Positions 1 through 9,319 of a stretch of DNA of 64,000 nucleotides are shown here, piece by piece (the first letter of the stretch is position 1; each line of letters begins with the position of its first letter). The notes under the pieces are model-generated. The model saw nothing but the letters and a program-made list of their open reading frames with translations, did no database searches and had not been told where the DNA came from. This stretch comes from Oleisolibacter albus (GTDB lineage Bacteria > Pseudomonadota > Alphaproteobacteria > Azospirillales > Azospirillaceae). The position numbers and the translations under genes are program-made. The stretch is from positions 62,001 to 126,000 of the forward strand of contig NZ_QGNJ01000012.1 of NCBI RefSeq assembly GCF_003336875.1. Direction: 5' to 3'.

Positions 1-1
1 G

Positions 2-304
2 CCGATCCGGGTCGGGCTGACCGCCAGCAAGAAAGTTGGAGGCGCGGTTGCACGCAACCGCGCCCGTCGTCGTTTGCGCGCGGCCGTGGCCGAGGTGCTG
101 GCCGAGCAGGCGGCGCCGGGCCAGGACTATGTGCTGGTGGCCCGGGCAGAGACCGTGGGTCGGCCCTGGGCCGACCTCAAGCGCGATATCACCCAGGCCC
201 TGAAGAAGCTGAAGGCCCTGCGCGGACCGGCGTCCGATTCGCCGCCCGCGCCGGTTCCCCCGGTGCCGCCGCAGCCGCCCTCGGCCGCGGAGGGCACGCC
301 GTGA
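2..304 (+). CDS. rnpA: RNase P protein component, C-terminal part (cut by left edge)
   Basis: Basic protein subunit that helps the RNase P RNA bind and cleave pre-tRNA leaders. The frame is open from base 2, so the first codons lie outside the window and only about 100 residues are visible. The family signature [18 protein letters not shown] is read from base 26 onward, followed by the helical C-terminal half. The protein ends in an unusual proline-rich tail (about the last 25 residues, rich in PP and PV). Its stop overlaps the GTG of yidD in a GTGA junction, so the two are translationally coupled. rnpA-yidD-yidC is a widely conserved bacterial order and rpmH is expected just upstream. Confidence 0.93.
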   Translation, partial: PIRVGLTASKKVGGAVARNRARRRLRAAVAEVLAEQAAPGQDYVLVARAETVGRPWADLKRDITQALKKLKALRGPASDSPPAPVPPVPPQPPSAAEGTP

Positions 305-576
305 GCCCGCTGGCCTGGATGCTGCGCGGCCTGGTGCTGCTATACCGCTGGTTCATATCGCCGCTGCTGGGTCCGCGCTGCCGCTTCGCCCCCACCTGTT
401 CCGAATATGCGCTGGAAGCGCTGGCCCGGCATGGCGCCCTGCGCGGAAGCTGGCTGAGCCTGCGCCGCATCCTGCGCTGCCACCCCTGGGGCGGATCGGG
501 CTGGGACCCGGTGCCGCCGCCGGACCGGCAGGGCGCGGCACAGGGCCACGCGGGGCACTGTTGCGGCCGGCATTGA
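301..576 (+). CDS. yidD: Membrane protein insertion efficiency factor YidD
   Basis: Small membrane-associated protein thought to assist YidC-dependent insertion of inner-membrane proteins. The 91-residue product has an N-terminal hydrophobic stretch ([20 protein letters not shown]) and the family's diagnostic cysteines in [15 protein letters not shown], then the [14 protein letters not shown] block near residues 59-72. The GTG start overlaps the rnpA stop by four bases, so it is probably translated by re-initiation. The C-terminal tail after the conserved domain is short and has two adjacent cysteines. yidC follows 78 bases downstream in the same direction. Identification is firm from motif and position. 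Confidence 0.93.
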   Translation: MSPLAWMLRGLVLLYRWFISPLLGPRCRFAPTCSEYALEALARHGALRGSWLSLRRILRCHPWGGSGWDPVPPPDRQGAAQGHAGHCCGRH

Positions 577-654
577 GCCGCGGGCCTTTACAATTCCGCC
601 GTCTCCCTGATTATCCCCGCTGCACAACGGGGCTGGAACCTGGAACAAGCACAC

Positions 655-2400
655 ATGACGGACCAGAAGAATCTTATCCTGGCGATCGTGATCTCGGTCG
701 CGATCCTGTTCGGGTTCCATTTCTTCGTGGAGCTGCCGCGACAGAAGGCGCAGCAGGAGAATCTCGCCCGGCAGCAGGCGCTGTCCGGCGAAACCATCAC
801 GCCGGCCGAACCGGGCACCGCGCCGCCGCCGGCGCCGACCACGCCGGGCGTCGATGCCGCCGCCATTGCGCAGGCTCCCCTGCGCAGCCGCGACGCGGTT
901 CTGGGCGAGAGCGGCCGGGTGACCATCAACACCCCGCGCCTGCACGGCTCGATCAACCTCAAGGGCGGCCGGCTGGATGACCTGACGCTGGCCAACTACA
1001 ACGTCACCCCCGACCCCAAGAGCCCGGAAGTGGTGCTGCTGTCGCCGGTGGGTGCGGTGGATCCCTACTTCGCCGAGTTCGGCTGGGTGGCCGGGAATGG
1101 CGGTGCCGTGGCCCTGCCCGGGGCCAACACGGTCTGGAGCGCCAGCGCCGACCGGCTGGAGCCGGGCACGCCGGTGACGCTCAGCTGGGACAACGGCCAG
1201 GGGCTGGTGTTCGAGCGCACCATCGCCGTGGACGAGAACTACATGTTCACGGTGACCCAGCGCGTGCGCAACACCGGCGGCCAGGCCGTGGTGCTGCACC
1301 CCTATGGCTTCGTGCAGCGCCGCGGCACCCCGCACGCCTCGGGCATGTACATCCTGCACGAGGGTCCGGTCGGCATCATCGGCGGCGTGCTGCAGGAGTT
1401 CAAATACAAGGACCTGCAGGGCGAAACCGCCAAGGAGATGACCACCACCGGCGGCTGGATCGGCATCACCGACAAGTACTGGCTGGTCAGCCTGATCCCC
1501 GACCAGAAGACCTCGGTGGATGTGCGCGTGCTGCACCAGAAGGGCGCCACCGACATCTACCAGATCGACTACCGCGCTCCGGCCGTGACCGTGGAGCCGG
1601 GCCAGAGCACGGAGACGGCCCAACGGCTGTTCGCCGGTGCCAAGGTCGTGGATATCCTCAACCACTATGAGGACAATCTGGGCGTCGAGCGCTTCAACAT
1701 GGCGGTGGACTGGGGCTGGTTCCGCTTCCTGACCAAGCCGTTCTTCTATGCCCTGGACTTCCTGGGCGGCGCCGTCGGCAATTTCGGCATCGCCATCCTG
1801 ATCTTCACCGTGTTCCTGCGCGGCGCCTTCTTCCCGATCGCCAACAAGCAGTACGAGGCGTTCGCCAAGATGAAGCGGCTGCAGCCCAAGATGGAGGAGC
1901 TGCGCAAGCGCCTGGGCGACAACCGCGAACAGCTGTCGATGGAGATGATGAAGCTGTACAAGGAGGAGAAGGCCAACCCGCTGGCGGGCTGCCTTCCGAT
2001 CCTGCTGCAGATCCCCGTCTTCTTCGCCCTGTACAAGGTGCTGTACGTCACCATCGAGATGCGGCACGCGCCCTTCTACGGCTGGATCCATGACCTGTCG
2101 GCGCCCGATCCCACCACGCTGTTCAACCTGTTCGGCATGATCCCCTGGGATCCGCCCACCTTCCTGCATATCGGCATCTGGCCGCTGCTGATGGGCGCCA
2201 CCATGTTCCTGCAGCAGAAGATGAGCCCGGCCAACCCGGACCCGGTACAGCAGCGCGTGTTCCTGGCCCTGCCCTTCATCTTCACCTACATGATGGCCTC
2301 CTTCCCGGCCGGCCTGGTGATCTACTGGACCTGGTCGAACCTGCTGGCCATCCTGCAGCAGTGGTTCATCACCCGGCGCTTGAACGCCAAGGCGGCCTGA
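655..2400 (+). CDS. yidC: Membrane protein insertase YidC/Oxa1
   Basis: Inner-membrane insertase and chaperone working alone or with SecYEG. The 581-residue product starts with the usual N-terminal anchor (NLILAIVISVAILFGFHFFV, residues 6-25), followed by a Pro/Ala linker. A large periplasmic beta domain (about 75-340) comes next, then the conserved Oxa1/YidC core (about 365-575). The core begins at the helix near KPFFYALDFLGG, contains the amphipathic cytosolic segment rich in K, E and M (about 400-440), and has the later membrane helices ending in IYWTWSNLLAILQQ. Length is normal for a proteobacterial YidC. It sits directly downstream of yidD and upstream of engB. Confidence 0.97.
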   Translation: MTDQKNLILAIVISVAILFGFHFFVELPRQKAQQENLARQQALSGETITPAEPGTAPPPAPTTPGVDAAAIAQAPLRSRDAVLGESGRVTINTPRLHGSINLKGGRLDDLTLANYNVTPDPKSPEVVLLSPVGAVDPYFAEFGWVAGNGGAVALPGANTVWSASADRLEPGTPVTLSWDNGQGLVFERTIAVDENYMFTVTQRVRNTGGQAVVLHPYGFVQRRGTPHASGMYILHEGPVGIIGGVLQEFKYKDLQGETAKEMTTTGGWIGITDKYWLVSLIPDQKTSVDVRVLHQKGATDIYQIDYRAPAVTVEPGQSTETAQRLFAGAKVVDILNHYEDNLGVERFNMAVDWGWFRFLTKPFFYALDFLGGAVGNFGIAILIFTVFLRGAFFPIANKQYEAFAKMKRLQPKMEELRKRLGDNREQLSMEMMKLYKEEKANPLAGCLPILLQIPVFFALYKVLYVTIEMRHAPFYGWIHDLSAPDPTTLFNLFGMIPWDPPTFLHIGIWPLLMGATMFLQQKMSPANPDPVQQRVFLALPFIFTYMMASFPAGLVIYWTWSNLLAILQQWFITRRLNAKAA

Positions 2401-2410
2401 CCCGCCCTGT

Positions 2411-2436
2411 CCCGGCCCGGCGCATGCCGGGCCGGG
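2411..2436. terminator. GC-only hairpin between yidC and engB
   Basis: Perfect 11-bp arms CCCGGCCCGGC / GCCGGGCCGGG around a GCAT loop, 10 bases after the yidC stop. There is no T-tract, so it may act as a transcript-end stabiliser or partial terminator and not as a strong intrinsic terminator. Confidence 0.35.
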
Positions 2437-2533
2437 TCGTGTGACCGGGCGGTGCCGCGGCACCGCCCCGCTCCCTCGCCCGCCCGGAGAGGGAGTTTGT
2501 TTTTCGGGCATTCGGTTTCGGAGGAGCACGCCC

Positions 2534-3205
2534 ATGTCCACGCCCCGCATCATCCCCAGCCTGATCGGCGATCTCAGCGCCGAGGAGATCGAGGCCGGGC
2601 GCCTGCTCTTCGCCAAGGAATGCGATTTCTTCTGGGGTGCCGAGGCGGCCACGACCCTGCCCGAGGCGGTCCTGCCGGAGATCTGCTTCGCCGGCCGCTC
2701 CAATGTGGGCAAGTCGTCCCTGATCAACGCGCTCACCGGGCGCAAGACCCTGGCCCGCACCAGCCAGACCCCCGGCCGCACCCAGCAGCTGAACTTCTTC
2801 AATCTGGGCCAGCGGCTGGTGCTGGTGGATATGCCGGGCTACGGCTACGCCAAGGTATCGAAGGAACGGTCGGAGGCCTGGACCGCCTTCATCCGCCAGT
2901 ATCTCAAGGGCCGGGTGACGCTGAAGCGCGCCCTGGTGCTGATCGACAGCCGCCACGGGCTGAAGCCGCACGACATCGACATGATGAAGATGATGAACCA
3001 GGCCGCCGTGCCCTATCAGATCGTGCTGACCAAGGCCGACGCCCTGACCAACGCCGCCATTCCCAAGGCCCAGGCCGCCGTGGCCCAGGCCCTGACCAAG
3101 CACGGCGCCGCCCATCCCGAGGTCATGGTCACCTCGTCCGAGGCCGGCCTGGGCATCGCCGAACTGCGCGCCACCCTGACCCGGCTGGCCGACCCGGCTG
3201 GCTGA
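2534..3205 (+). CDS. engB: Ribosome biogenesis GTPase EngB/YihA (YsxC)
   Basis: Essential TRAFAC-class GTPase involved in large ribosomal subunit assembly. ATG 2534 is chosen because GAGGAG lies 7 bases upstream; a GTG at 2441 in the same frame has no such support. This gives 223 residues. G motifs are visible: G1 GRSNVGKSS, G2 threonines in TSQTPGRTQ, G3 DMPGYG, G4 TKAD, and a G5-like TSSEAG. Position after yidC and upstream of argB matches other Rhodospirillales, although here a convergent peptidase gene separates it from argB. The last codons and stop lie inside a 13-bp tandem repeat (3181-3232), so the C-terminus is likely to vary between strains. Confidence 0.95.
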   Translation: MSTPRIIPSLIGDLSAEEIEAGRLLFAKECDFFWGAEAATTLPEAVLPEICFAGRSNVGKSSLINALTGRKTLARTSQTPGRTQQLNFFNLGQRLVLVDMPGYGYAKVSKERSEAWTAFIRQYLKGRVTLKRALVLIDSRHGLKPHDIDMMKMMNQAAVPYQIVLTKADALTNAAIPKAQAAVAQALTKHGAAHPEVMVTSSEAGLGIAELRATLTRLADPAG

Positions 3206-3232
3206 TCCGGCTGGCTGATCCGGCGGCCTGAC
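3181..3232. repeat. 13-bp tandem repeat, four copies, over the engB stop codon
   Basis: Units at 3181, 3194, 3207 and 3220. The second and third are identical (CCGGCTGGCTGAT); the first and fourth differ at two to four positions. The engB TGA (3203-3205) is inside unit 2. Confidence 0.9.
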
Positions 3233-3273
3233 CGGCCCACGGGGTTGTGCCCGTGTCAGGCCGGACAATAGAA

Positions 3274-3305
3274 CGCCCCGGCCGTTGGCACGGCCGGGGC
3301 GTTTC
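3274..3305. terminator. Bidirectional intrinsic terminator between engB and the M16 peptidase gene
   Basis: Arms CGCCCCGGCCG (3274-3284) and CGGCCGGGGCG (3291-3301) with a six-base loop, followed by TTT on the plus strand. It lies between two convergent genes and can serve both. Confidence 0.75.
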
Positions 3306-3317
3306 CGTTGGAGCAGA

Positions 3318-6104
3318 TCACTGCAGGCGGTTGCCGTCGGTGTCCCAGATCTCCACCGGGCCGAGATTGGCGTTGCGCACCGCCGTCTCGATCTTCTTGC
3401 GGTCGCCGACCACGACCCAGAGCAGGTCGTCGGTCTTGGCCAGGGTGCCGACGGCGCCGGACACATCGGCGGGAGTCAGCCCTTCGTACTGGCCCTTGAT
3501 GCTGAGGATGTAGTCGGGCTTGCGGCCATAGCGGGCATCGCCCAGCATCTGGCCCAGCACCGCGTCGGCCGTTTCGAACTGGCCGGGCAGCGAGCGGACC
3601 GAGTTCTCCACCGACTTGGCGATCTCATCGGCCGTGGCCGGACGGCTTCCGGCCACATCCTTCAGCTCCTTCAGGATCTCGGCCAGGGCGTCCCCGGTCT
3701 TGTCGGTCTGCACCGGGGCGCTGATGACCCAGGGCTGCTGTCCCACCGCGCTGCGCAGCCCGCTGCGCACGCCGTAGCTCCAGCCCTTGGCCTCGCGCAG
3801 GTTCATGTTGAGGCGGGCGGTGAACATGCCGCCGATGACGTCGTTGGCCACAGACAGCGGAATGTCGTCCTTTTCCGCATAGGCCGGACCGACGCGTCCG
3901 GCCAGAATGTAGCTCTGCTGCGCATCCGGGCGGTCGATCAGGGCGACCCGCGTCCCCTGGGGCTTCACGGCCGCCAGATTCTTCGCCGGCTTCGGCGTGG
4001 CCGGGGCCTTCCAGCCGCCGAACGCCTTCTCCAGTGCCGGGATCACCTCCTTCAGGGTGGTGTCGCCGACGACGAAGATGCGGGCATTGTCCGGGCGTAT
4101 CCAGGTGCGGTGGAACTCCACCAGATCATCCCGGGTGACGGACTTCACCACGGCTTCGGTGCCGCTGCCGGTCAGCGGCTTGCCATAGGCATGATCCTTG
4201 CCGTAGAGGGCCGGCGGCAGCAGGCGCCACGCCAGATTCTGCGGATTGGCCTTCTCCTGCTGGATGCCGGCCAGCAGGCGCGGGCGGACACGGTCCAGCT
4301 CCTCCTGCTTGAAGGCCGGCTCCCGCACCACCTCGGCCAGCAGGGCCAGGCTGGGGTCCAGCTTGTCCTTCAGCGCGTCGATGCTGGCATAGGCGCTGTC
4401 CAGGCTGTTGCTGAGCGACAGATCGGCCCCCAGCGCCTCCAGATCGGCGGCCAGCGCCAGGGCGCTGTGGGCCTTGGTGCCCTCATCCATGAGGTTGATG
4501 GTGATGCCGCCCACACCCGGCTTGTCCGCCGGGTCGGCGGCATAGCCGGCATCGAACTGCAGGGCCACGGTCACGGTCGGCACGGCGGTGCGCCGGGCCA
4601 GGGACACGGACATGCCGTTGGACAGGGTCGCCGTCTCGATGGCCGGGAAGCTGAGGTCGGGGAAGCTGCTGACCGCCGGCAGGGCCGAGCGGTCGGCACC
4701 GCCGCCGCTGACGGAGAAGGCCGGCACCGGCACCACATCGACCTGATGCCAGCCGCGGCCGAGCCATTCACGGGCGGCGGCCTGCACCTCGGCCGGAGTC
4801 GCGGTCTCGATCCAGCGCAGCCAGGTGGTCACATGGCCGGGATCGCCGTTGTAAAGCTCGCCTTCGGCCAGCATGGTGGCCTTGCCGGCGAAGCCGCCCA
4901 CCTTCTCCAGACCGCGCAGCACGGCAGCGCGGTACTGGGTCTTGGCCCGTTCCAGTTCCTCCGCCGTCGGCCCCTTCTCCAGGAAGGCGCGGACCACGCG
5001 CTCCATGGCCTGTTCCGCCTCCTCCGGCTTGACACCGGCCTTGGGCATCACCGACAGGCCGAAGATCGACGCCAGTTCGAACTCGGACAGGTTGGCCGAG
5101 GCCTGGGTCGCGATCTGGCGGTCATAGACCAGATCCTTGTACAGGCGCGAGGTCTTGCCGCCGCCCAGGACATGGGCCGCCAGGTCCAGCAGGGCGCTGT
5201 CACGGCTGCCGCGGCCGGGAACGGCCCAGCTGCGGTTCAGCATGGGCTGCGGCACCCGGTCCTCGATGCGGCTGCGGGTGTTGTCGCGGCGGTCCGGCAC
5301 CTTCATCAGGTCGCGGCCCAGCATGGGACCCGGCCCGATATCGCCGAAATACTTCTCCACCAGCGGCTTGGCCGTCTGCACGTCGATATCGCCGGCCAGC
5401 ACCAGCACGGCGTTGTTGGGGCCGTAATAGGTGCGGAACCAGGTCTTCACATCCTCCAGCGAGGCGGCCTGGAGATCCTCCATCGAGCCGATGGTGGTCC
5501 AGCTGTAGGGATGGCCCGCCGGGAACAGGCCCTTCAGCAGATATTCCCAGGTCCGGCCATAGGGGCGGTTCTCGCCCTGGCGCTTCTCGTTCTGGACGAC
5601 GCCGCGCTGCTCATCGAGCTTGGCCTGATCGACCGAGTCGATGAAATGGCCCATGCGGTCGGATTCCAGCCACAGGGTCATGTCCAGGGCCGTGGTCGGC
5701 ACGGTCTGGAAATAGTTGGTGCGGTCCAGGAAGGTGGTGCCGTTCTGGTCGGTGGCGCCCACGCGCTCGAACGGCGTGAACCATTCGCCCTTGTAGTTCT
5801 CCGTCCCCTGGAACATCAGATGTTCGAACAGGTGGGCGAAGCCGGTGCGGCCCGGTTTCTCGTCCTTGCTGCCCACATGGTACCAGACGCCCACGGCCAC
5901 CACCGGGGCCTTGCGGTCGGTATGGACCAGCACCCGCAGGCCGTTGGGCAGGGTGAAGCGCTCATACGGGATCTCGACCCCGGCCGCCGGTCTGGCCGCC
6001 GTGGCGGGCGCCTTTGCAGGCTGTGCCAGGGCGGCAGGCGCGCCCCCGAGAATAGCGGCCGTGGCGAGGAGGAGGAACGTCTTGCTCCCAGCGTGGAAAA
6101 CCAT
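3318..6104 (-). CDS. Periplasmic M16 (insulinase/pitrilysin) zinc metallopeptidase
   Basis: Predicted secreted zinc peptidase of 928 residues, two M16 halves in one chain. A signal peptide covers about residues 1-28 (ends PAALAQ). The N-terminal half carries the inverted zinc motif HLFEH (H91, E94, H95), with the distal glutamate expected near E173 (VVQNEKRQ). The C-terminal half (from about residue 470) has M16 fold-like sequence but shows GITINLMDEG where the metal motif would be, so it is probably the inactive substrate-binding half. The gene runs toward engB and is divergent from argB (190 bases between the start codons). The substrate is unknown; family members degrade peptides or process envelope proteins. 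Confidence 0.9.
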   Translation of the reverse strand: MVFHAGSKTFLLLATAAILGGAPAALAQPAKAPATAARPAAGVEIPYERFTLPNGLRVLVHTDRKAPVVAVGVWYHVGSKDEKPGRTGFAHLFEHLMFQGTENYKGEWFTPFERVGATDQNGTTFLDRTNYFQTVPTTALDMTLWLESDRMGHFIDSVDQAKLDEQRGVVQNEKRQGENRPYGRTWEYLLKGLFPAGHPYSWTTIGSMEDLQAASLEDVKTWFRTYYGPNNAVLVLAGDIDVQTAKPLVEKYFGDIGPGPMLGRDLMKVPDRRDNTRSRIEDRVPQPMLNRSWAVPGRGSRDSALLDLAAHVLGGGKTSRLYKDLVYDRQIATQASANLSEFELASIFGLSVMPKAGVKPEEAEQAMERVVRAFLEKGPTAEELERAKTQYRAAVLRGLEKVGGFAGKATMLAEGELYNGDPGHVTTWLRWIETATPAEVQAAAREWLGRGWHQVDVVPVPAFSVSGGGADRSALPAVSSFPDLSFPAIETATLSNGMSVSLARRTAVPTVTVALQFDAGYAADPADKPGVGGITINLMDEGTKAHSALALAADLEALGADLSLSNSLDSAYASIDALKDKLDPSLALLAEVVREPAFKQEELDRVRPRLLAGIQQEKANPQNLAWRLLPPALYGKDHAYGKPLTGSGTEAVVKSVTRDDLVEFHRTWIRPDNARIFVVGDTTLKEVIPALEKAFGGWKAPATPKPAKNLAAVKPQGTRVALIDRPDAQQSYILAGRVGPAYAEKDDIPLSVANDVIGGMFTARLNMNLREAKGWSYGVRSGLRSAVGQQPWVISAPVQTDKTGDALAEILKELKDVAGSRPATADEIAKSVENSVRSLPGQFETADAVLGQMLGDARYGRKPDYILSIKGQYEGLTPADVSGAVGTLAKTDDLLWVVVGDRKKIETAVRNANLGPVEIWDTDGNRLQ

Positions 6105-6294
6105 GGAAGGTCCCTGTTCTTATGTACAACCGCCGGATAGTAGGCACTCCCTCCAGCGGGACAAAGGGCTTTTCACCGGGATCGCACGGCCGTGATCCGG
6201 CGCCACTCACGCATTGCCCCTGTGCCCCGCGGGTGATAGACACTCGGCCGTTTGCCCGCCCGTCCGGGCACCCGCTGCCAGACCGGAGCCGCCC

Positions 6295-7215
6295 ATGACC
6301 GCCCCGTCCGCCGCCACGCCGTCGCCCGATCGTGAGGCATGGCTTGCCAAGGCCCGCACCCTGTCCGAGGCGCTGCCCTATATGCGGCGCTACACCGGCA
6401 AGACCATCGTGGTGAAGTATGGCGGCCACGCCATGGGCGACGAGCACCTGGCGGTGCAGTTCGCCAATGACATCATGCTGATGAAGCAGGTGGGCATCCA
6501 TCCCATCGTCGTGCATGGCGGCGGGCCGCAGATCGGCCGCATGCTGGAACGGCTGAAGATCAAGTCCGAGTTCGTGGACGGGCTGCGCATCACCGACCGC
6601 GAGACCATGGAAGTGGCGGAAATGGTGCTGTCCGGCAGCATCAACAAGCAGATCGTCGCCCTGATCAACGATGCCGGCGGCGATGCCATCGGCCTGTCCG
6701 GCAAGGACGACGACCTGATCGAGGCCCGCAAGGTCACGCGCACCAAGCGCGACCCGGACAGCAACATCGAGCGCGTGGTCGATCTGGGCTTCGTCGGCGA
6801 CCCGTTCCGCATCAATCCCGGCATCCTGGAGAAGCTGCGCCAGGCCGATCTGATCCCGGTCATCGCTCCCATCGGCATCGGCGAGGACGGCCAGACCTAC
6901 AACATCAACGCCGACACCGCCGCCGGCGCCATCGCCGCCGCGGTGAAGGCCACGCGCCTGCTGCTGCTGACCGATGTGGCCGGGTTCCTGGACAAGGACA
7001 AGAACCTGGTGCCGGCGCTGAGCGTGGACGGGGCCAAGCGGGCCATCGCCGACGGCACCGCCACCGGCGGCATGATCCCGAAGCTGGAGACCTGCATCGA
7101 GACCGTGGAGAACGGCGTGGACGGCGCCGTGATCCTGGACGGCCGCGTGCCCCATGCCATCCTGCTGGAGCTGTTCACCGAGGGCGGCGCCGGCACCCTG
7201 ATCGGGAAGAAGTGA
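6295..7215 (+). CDS. argB: Acetylglutamate kinase
   Basis: Phosphorylates N-acetyl-L-glutamate with ATP, the second step of arginine synthesis, in the cytoplasm. The start is ATG 6295, giving 306 residues, the normal length; the open frame upstream to 6214 is not supported. Seen: the amino-acid-kinase phosphate loop [10 protein letters not shown] (about 41-50), the HGGGPQIG glycine loop, the N-acetylglutamate-binding region near [20 protein letters not shown], and the C-terminal nucleotide-binding part near [16 protein letters not shown] hairpin terminator follows at 7227. It is monocistronic here apart from convergent neighbours. Confidence 0.97.
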   Translation: MTAPSAATPSPDREAWLAKARTLSEALPYMRRYTGKTIVVKYGGHAMGDEHLAVQFANDIMLMKQVGIHPIVVHGGGPQIGRMLERLKIKSEFVDGLRITDRETMEVAEMVLSGSINKQIVALINDAGGDAIGLSGKDDDLIEARKVTRTKRDPDSNIERVVDLGFVGDPFRINPGILEKLRQADLIPVIAPIGIGEDGQTYNINADTAAGAIAAAVKATRLLLLTDVAGFLDKDKNLVPALSVDGAKRAIADGTATGGMIPKLETCIETVENGVDGAVILDGRVPHAILLELFTEGGAGTLIGKK

Positions 7216-7226
7216 TCCAACCGATT

Positions 7227-7257
7227 GCCGGCGCCGCCATCCGGCGGTGCCGGCTTT
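7227..7257. terminator. Hairpin terminator between argB and the gamma-glutamyltransferase gene
   Basis: A 12-bp stem starting GCCGGCGCCGCC (7227) pairs with GGCGGTGCCGGC (7243) with one G-U pair and a four-base loop, then TTT. It sits between convergent stop codons at 7215 and 7270. Confidence 0.65.
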
Positions 7258-7269
7258 CCATTCCGGGGC

Positions 7270-9057
7270 CTAATCCCCGACGGCCACGCCGTCGCGGCGC
7301 GGGTCGGCTCCACCCAGGATGCCGGCGGGCGTCACCGCCAGCACATGCAGGCCGCTGATGGCGGCATCGCGCTTCACCGTGTGGCCCAACACGGCCAGCC
7401 CGGTGGCAATCCCGTCCGCCCGCGGCAGACTCTCCACCAGCGTCACCGGCCGGTTCTGGTTCATGACGATGGGCAGGCTGACCGCGGCCTGCGGATCCAG
7501 GCCCCAATCCAGCAGCCCGACCAGCGCCTGCGCCACATAGCCGATGATGGAGCTGCCGCCGGGCGAGCCGACAGCCATGACAGGCCGCCCCTCCCAGTCC
7601 AGCACCAGCATGGGCGACATGGAGGAGCGCGGGCGCTTGTGCGGCCCCGGCGCATTGGCCACCGGCCTGCCGTCGCGCACGGGCAGGAAGGCGAAGTCGG
7701 TCAGCTCGTTGTTCAGCACCACCCCACCGGCCAGCAGACCGGAGCCGAAGGCCGATTCCACCGAGGTGGTCATGGACACCACCATGCCCTGGGCATCGAT
7801 GATGGACAGGTGCGAGGTGGAAGGGATCTCGTAATCCGGGCCGTTGCCCCACAGCGCCCCTTCGCGCCAGGGCGGATTGCCGGCCGCCACCGGGGCGGCG
7901 GCGGCATGGGCCGGATCGATGGCCTTGGCCCGTGCCGCCAGATAGGCGCCGTCCAGCAGGCCGCGCACCGGCACCGGCACGGCATCGGGGTCGGCCACAT
8001 ACAGTTCCCGGTCGGCGAAGGCCAGCTTCTCCGCCTCGGTCAGCAGGTGCCAGACAGTCGGGCTGGCCGGCCCTGGCCCCTTGAGGTCATGTCCTTCCAC
8101 CAGCGCCAGGATCTGCAGCACGGCGATGCCGCCGGAGGTGGGCGGTCCCATGCCGCAGACGGTCCAGACCCGATAGGGCCGGCACACGGCCGGGCGTTCC
8201 ACCGGCTGGTAGGCCTCCAGGTCGGCCCTGGTCAGCACCGGCGGCCCAGCGGATGCGGCCCCGCCGGAACCGGCGGCCGCCTGCAACCGGGTGACGATGG
8301 CGTCGGCCAGCGCCCCCTTGTAGAACAGGTCCGGCCCCTGGGCGGCCAAGCGCCGCAGCGTCTCCGCCATCTCCGGGAAGCGGACGGTCTCCCCGACCTT
8401 GGGAAGCCCCTCCGCACCGGCCCGGTAATAGACACGGGCCAGATCGGGTTTGCCTTCCAGCACCGGCCGCCATTCGGTCAGCACCTGCACCAGACGCGGC
8501 GGCGCCGGGAAGCCCTGCTCGGCCAGACGGATGGCCGGCTGGACCAGCGTGGCCCAGGGCAGCCTGCCATGCCTGGCGTGCAGCAGCCCCAACAGGGCCG
8601 GGACACCGGGCACGCCGACGGCGCGCCCCCCCTCCAGCGCCTGCAGGAACGGCATGGGCTTGCCATCGGCGCCCAGGAACAGGGTCGGCGTCACCGCCGC
8701 CCCGGCCATTTCCCGCCCGTCATAACTGACGACACCGCTCCCTGGCCGGGCCACCAGCACGAAGGCGCCGCCGCCCAGGCCGGAGGATTGCGGCTCCACC
8801 ACGCCCAGGGCCAGCTGCGTGGCAATGGCGGCGTCGATCGCGGTGCCGCCCTGACGCAGCATCTCCAGCCCTGCCGCCGCCGCCAGCGGATTGGCGGCCA
8901 CCACCATCTGCCGCTCCGCCCGCACCAGCACCTTGTCCGCCAGCCGCGACGACGGCTCCGGCCCCTGCAACTGGGCCGAGGCGGTCACAGGAACAAGCAG
9001 AAGCAGGCTCAGCAGGATCTGACGGGGGAGTGAGCGGCGGTACGGGGCAGCGGGCAT
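7270..9057 (-). CDS. ggt: Gamma-glutamyltransferase (glutathione hydrolase)
   Basis: Periplasmic N-terminal nucleophile hydrolase that removes or transfers the gamma-glutamyl group of glutathione. The chosen ATG (9057) has AGGAG six bases upstream and begins a clear signal peptide (residues 1-29, ending VTASAQ); longer starts would add an unlikely extension. The 595-residue precursor has the family N-terminal region with GGTAIDAAIA and SSGLGGGAF. The autoprocessing site is at T414-S415-H416; T414 becomes the nucleophile of the small subunit. Downstream are the conserved TTSVESAFGSG and SSMSPMLVLD blocks. It is convergent with argB. No operon partner is visible. Confidence 0.95.
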   Translation of the reverse strand: MPAAPYRRSLPRQILLSLLLLVPVTASAQLQGPEPSSRLADKVLVRAERQMVVAANPLAAAAGLEMLRQGGTAIDAAIATQLALGVVEPQSSGLGGGAFVLVARPGSGVVSYDGREMAGAAVTPTLFLGADGKPMPFLQALEGGRAVGVPGVPALLGLLHARHGRLPWATLVQPAIRLAEQGFPAPPRLVQVLTEWRPVLEGKPDLARVYYRAGAEGLPKVGETVRFPEMAETLRRLAAQGPDLFYKGALADAIVTRLQAAAGSGGAASAGPPVLTRADLEAYQPVERPAVCRPYRVWTVCGMGPPTSGGIAVLQILALVEGHDLKGPGPASPTVWHLLTEAEKLAFADRELYVADPDAVPVPVRGLLDGAYLAARAKAIDPAHAAAAPVAAGNPPWREGALWGNGPDYEIPSTSHLSIIDAQGMVVSMTTSVESAFGSGLLAGGVVLNNELTDFAFLPVRDGRPVANAPGPHKRPRSSMSPMLVLDWEGRPVMAVGSPGGSSIIGYVAQALVGLLDWGLDPQAAVSLPIVMNQNRPVTLVESLPRADGIATGLAVLGHTVKRDAAISGLHVLAVTPAGILGGADPRRDGVAVGD

Positions 9058-9182
9058 GGGGACTCCTTGTCGGGAAGGGCCATCCGGGCAATCGTCCTGT
9101 GCCTGCCATTGTGCGCTGCAAAAGCGTGGCCCGGCAACAGACCATGCCCGAACCGGACCCGCCAAGGCATGGACCCACAAAG

Positions 9183-9218
9183 AAAAAGGCGCCACCCCGA
9201 AGGGTGGCGCCCTTTCCC
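9183..9218 (-). terminator. Intrinsic terminator of the cold-shock gene
   Basis: On the minus strand a GGGCGCCACCC / GGGTGGCGCC stem with a short loop is followed by a T5 tract (read as AAAAA at 9183-9187 on the plus strand). It lies about 100 bases past the stop of the cold-shock gene at 9320. Confidence 0.8.
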
Positions 9219-9319
9219 AACACTGAACTCGAGCCCGTAAGCTCGACGCAGAGCGTCAGACAGTCTGATCCAGACAGTCTTGCGTCAGATGGTTTTCCGA
9301 CGGCCTGTTGCGGACGAGA

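Noticed and set aside
2441-2533. Upstream extension of engB from GTG 2441
   Set aside because: ATG 2534 has a good ribosome site and matches the family N-terminus; the extra residues are arginine/proline-rich with no conservation seen.
340-2802. Very long minus-strand open frame opposite yidC (820 codons)
   Set aside because: Arises from high-GC codon bias; the product is compositionally odd (His/Gln/Gly/Arg rich) and yidC is unmistakable. The same holds for other long antisense frames, e.g. 3285-6140 plus and 22938-24638 minus.
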